20,308 bases of DNA. Source: Plakobranchus ocellatus. Lineage: Eukaryota; Mollusca; Gastropoda; Plakobranchidae. Each line of letters begins with the position of its first letter. Within the stretch, counting starts at the first letter, position 1. The stretch lies in assembly GCA_019648995.1 (NCBI GenBank), contig BLXT01001848.1:2752923-2773230 (forward strand), read 5' to 3'. The translations under genes were made by a program, and so were the position numbers. A model generated the notes under the pieces. That model was not told the DNA's origin. It did no database searches and saw only the letters and a program-made list of their open reading frames with translations. Positions 18,797 to 20,308 of the stretch are shown in pieces.

Positions 18797-19085
18797 AAAA
18801 ATTAGCACTGGGAATGTGTCTACAGATAATTATGCCCTAATTATTGGAACACCACAATCTAAGATCTTTATTAGAGGCCAAATTCTAAAATTAACAGAAA
18901 AAAAAGGCAGCAAGTCTAGTTACATCCATGGAAAACTAGCACTGAGTGTGTCTATGATCAAGCCTTAATTATCGGAGCACTGCAAAAGACTTAGCAGCAT
19001 AGGTCTTTATAAAATGCCAAATTTAAAATATATGCAAGTTAAAAACAACAACAACAACAAGGCAGCAGGTCTAACTACATCCATG
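18797..19085. repeat. Diverged tandem duplication, about 135 and 155 bp
   Basis: Copy 1 (18797-18930) and copy 2 (18932-19085) share the same order. Each has AAA-TTAGCACTG or AAACTAGCACTG, a GTGTCTA block, CTTAATTATCGGA-like, GGTCTTTAT-like, then GGCAGCAGGTCT, TACATCCATG. A CAA microsatellite has expanded inside copy 2 (about 19047-19060). It lies upstream of the first coding exon, possibly inside the 5'-UTR intron. Confidence 0.75.
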
Positions 19086-20083
19086 CCTAACAATCGTTTG
19101 TAAATTTAACAATATCTTGATGGTCATCCAGTTAAAAATAGGATCTAAACCAGATCTTTGATCTGAGTAAGACTAAAATGTCTGTTATTTAAAATAAACA
19201 GAAAGCAAAATTTGAAATCATCTAAATTTTCCATTTTATCTGTTGCACATGTACTTACAATTTTGTTCCATAAATAGAATGCTCAGACAAAAATTTGCTG
19301 ATGCAAATCTAGGCCAATATTTTTAAAATAATATTGTCATTTTTTATATTATTTTTTTTTTTGCTTTTTTTCAGTGTGTGCTTCTTATATTAATTGTAAT
19401 GGAACAAAGCTCAAACGTGTAATGCCTATACTATACAACTTTTTGTGGGGCGTCAATAAAATCCACAAAAATATAGATTCGGTACCCTAGTTCATGCCAT
19501 TTTATGATAGCATGTTTTAAAATCTCTAGATCTCTAGGTTGTAAACGACATTTTATTTATAACTTATTTAAACCTTATAAAGCGTGCGAAAAAAAAATAT
19601 GATTGCTGTTAGACATTTTAATAACAATATGCAATAATATACCGGAACTTTGTCCGCCGCAATTCAAAGCTAATGAGAAAAAACAGCATTACATGTTTAA
19701 TGCGCAACTTTTTTCTAGAGAAATAATAATCAGCTATGGGTTTGGCTAGTTATTCTAAAGGTTTAACAACCTAAATTAGGTCTACATAGATCTATACGTC
19801 TAGATCTAAATCTATCTCAATCTGTAAATTGACGCTGGAATTATCATTGTTTGTAGTTCTCTGAAATAAGGCTTAACATTTGCCTTGCGCAGGCCATGGT
19901 CCAAAGTACAGATAAGACGTGTTGTTAGATAACTACATATAAGCAAAGGGGAGTAGACAATACTTCGACACAAGCAAAATAAACACCGACTTGTCAGCGT
20001 GCCGACAAATCATGACATTTGAGCTTTGGCATAGCTTGTTCTGCTCTAGTTTATAGAGAAGGCTGTACAGGGCTGCCAAAGCT

Positions 20084-20156
20084 GGGGTTTCACCCCCAGA
20101 TCTTGGGTTTTTTAGGGTTGTCTGGGGTTCTGGGGTTTTTGCATACGAATCTGGGG
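20084..20156 (+). other. G-rich segment with quadruplex-forming pattern
   Basis: Four G-tracts at 20105-20107, 20115-20117, 20124-20127 and 20132-20135 are separated by loops of 7, 6 and 4 nt, which fits the G3+N1-7 rule. Further GGGG tracts flank them (20084-20087, 20153-20156), and CTGGGGTTT recurs three times. It is exceptional in this AT-rich region. It lies upstream of the FMO gene; a regulatory role is only a possibility. Confidence 0.55.
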
Positions 20157-20308
20157 TTTTCTTGCATGGCGATTTTGGCTATTAGACTTTCAAAAAAATC
20201 ACCAATAGAAAAAGCAATTTAAACAAAAATAAAACAAAACAAAGAAAAAAAAAAGTCGCAATACAAAACTACGAGAGGAAAATAAAAATGTGGCACATAT
20301 GTACATAC

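Larger units (their letters stand above)
18421..20308. other. FMO 5' flank or 5'-UTR intron, no gene recognised
   Basis: AT-rich sequence upstream of the first coding exon. Besides the tandem duplication and G-rich segment, it holds small inverted repeats (TCTAGAAT/ATTCTAGA at 18484-18505; TTTTTGTGG/CCACAAAAA at 19440-19471) and an AGATCT-rich cluster (about 19775-19815). The promoter and non-coding first exon of the FMO gene may lie here or beyond the window. Confidence 0.5.

Overview
This is a eukaryotic, AT-rich window dominated by one intron-containing gene on the minus strand. I read it as a complete flavin-containing monooxygenase (FMO) of animal type: eight coding exons between 18390 (ATG) and 2325 (TAA), all introns GT-AG, splicing to 1620 nt (539 residues plus stop). 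The protein keeps the FAD GxGxxG motif, the FMO signature FxGxxxHxxxY, the NADPH-binding GxGxSG motif, an ATGY motif and a C-terminal hydrophobic anchor. Of the human FMOs it most resembles FMO5, compared from memory. The dispersed motif GGGCCATAACTC and the AGATCTAGATCT clusters suggest a mollusc, possibly a gastropod; that assignment is inference.

Layout in ascending coordinates. 1-24 is a poly-C run. About 461-915 (minus) is a dead LINE reverse-transcriptase fragment. 975-2324 is 3' flank and probable 3' UTR. Coding exon 8 is 2325-2590, exon 7 is 3006-3171, exon 6 is 8532-8690, exon 5 is 12970-13183, exon 4 is 13756-13934, exon 3 is 14788-14907, exon 2 is 15762-16010 and exon 1 is 18124-18390. 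18391-20308 is upstream sequence with a strong 3' splice site just before the ATG, implying a non-coding first exon that I cannot place.

The two longest introns are filled with mobile-element remains. Intron 6 (5.4 kb) holds a decayed plus-strand coding relic (6117-7781) whose motifs I recall from large uncharacterised, repeat-like proteins of invertebrates; this is the least-described item in the window. Intron 5 (4.3 kb) holds a solo LTR (8988-10043) with an exact 5-bp target duplication and an internal 4 x 26 bp repeat. It also holds a hAT DNA transposon deletion derivative (10293-12007) with a BED/CGGBP1-like zinc finger, a hAT C-terminal motif and a tRNA-derived SINE-like insert between them. 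Intron 1 carries a nearly perfect 2 x 260 bp tandem duplication and a long GA/CT microsatellite beside the first coding 5' splice site.

I see no prokaryotic-style operon, CRISPR array, rRNA or functional tRNA gene. No new multi-gene system is evident. The points worth following are the unclassified intron 6 element, the hAT/SINE composite and the repeats that may affect splicing of the FMO transcript.
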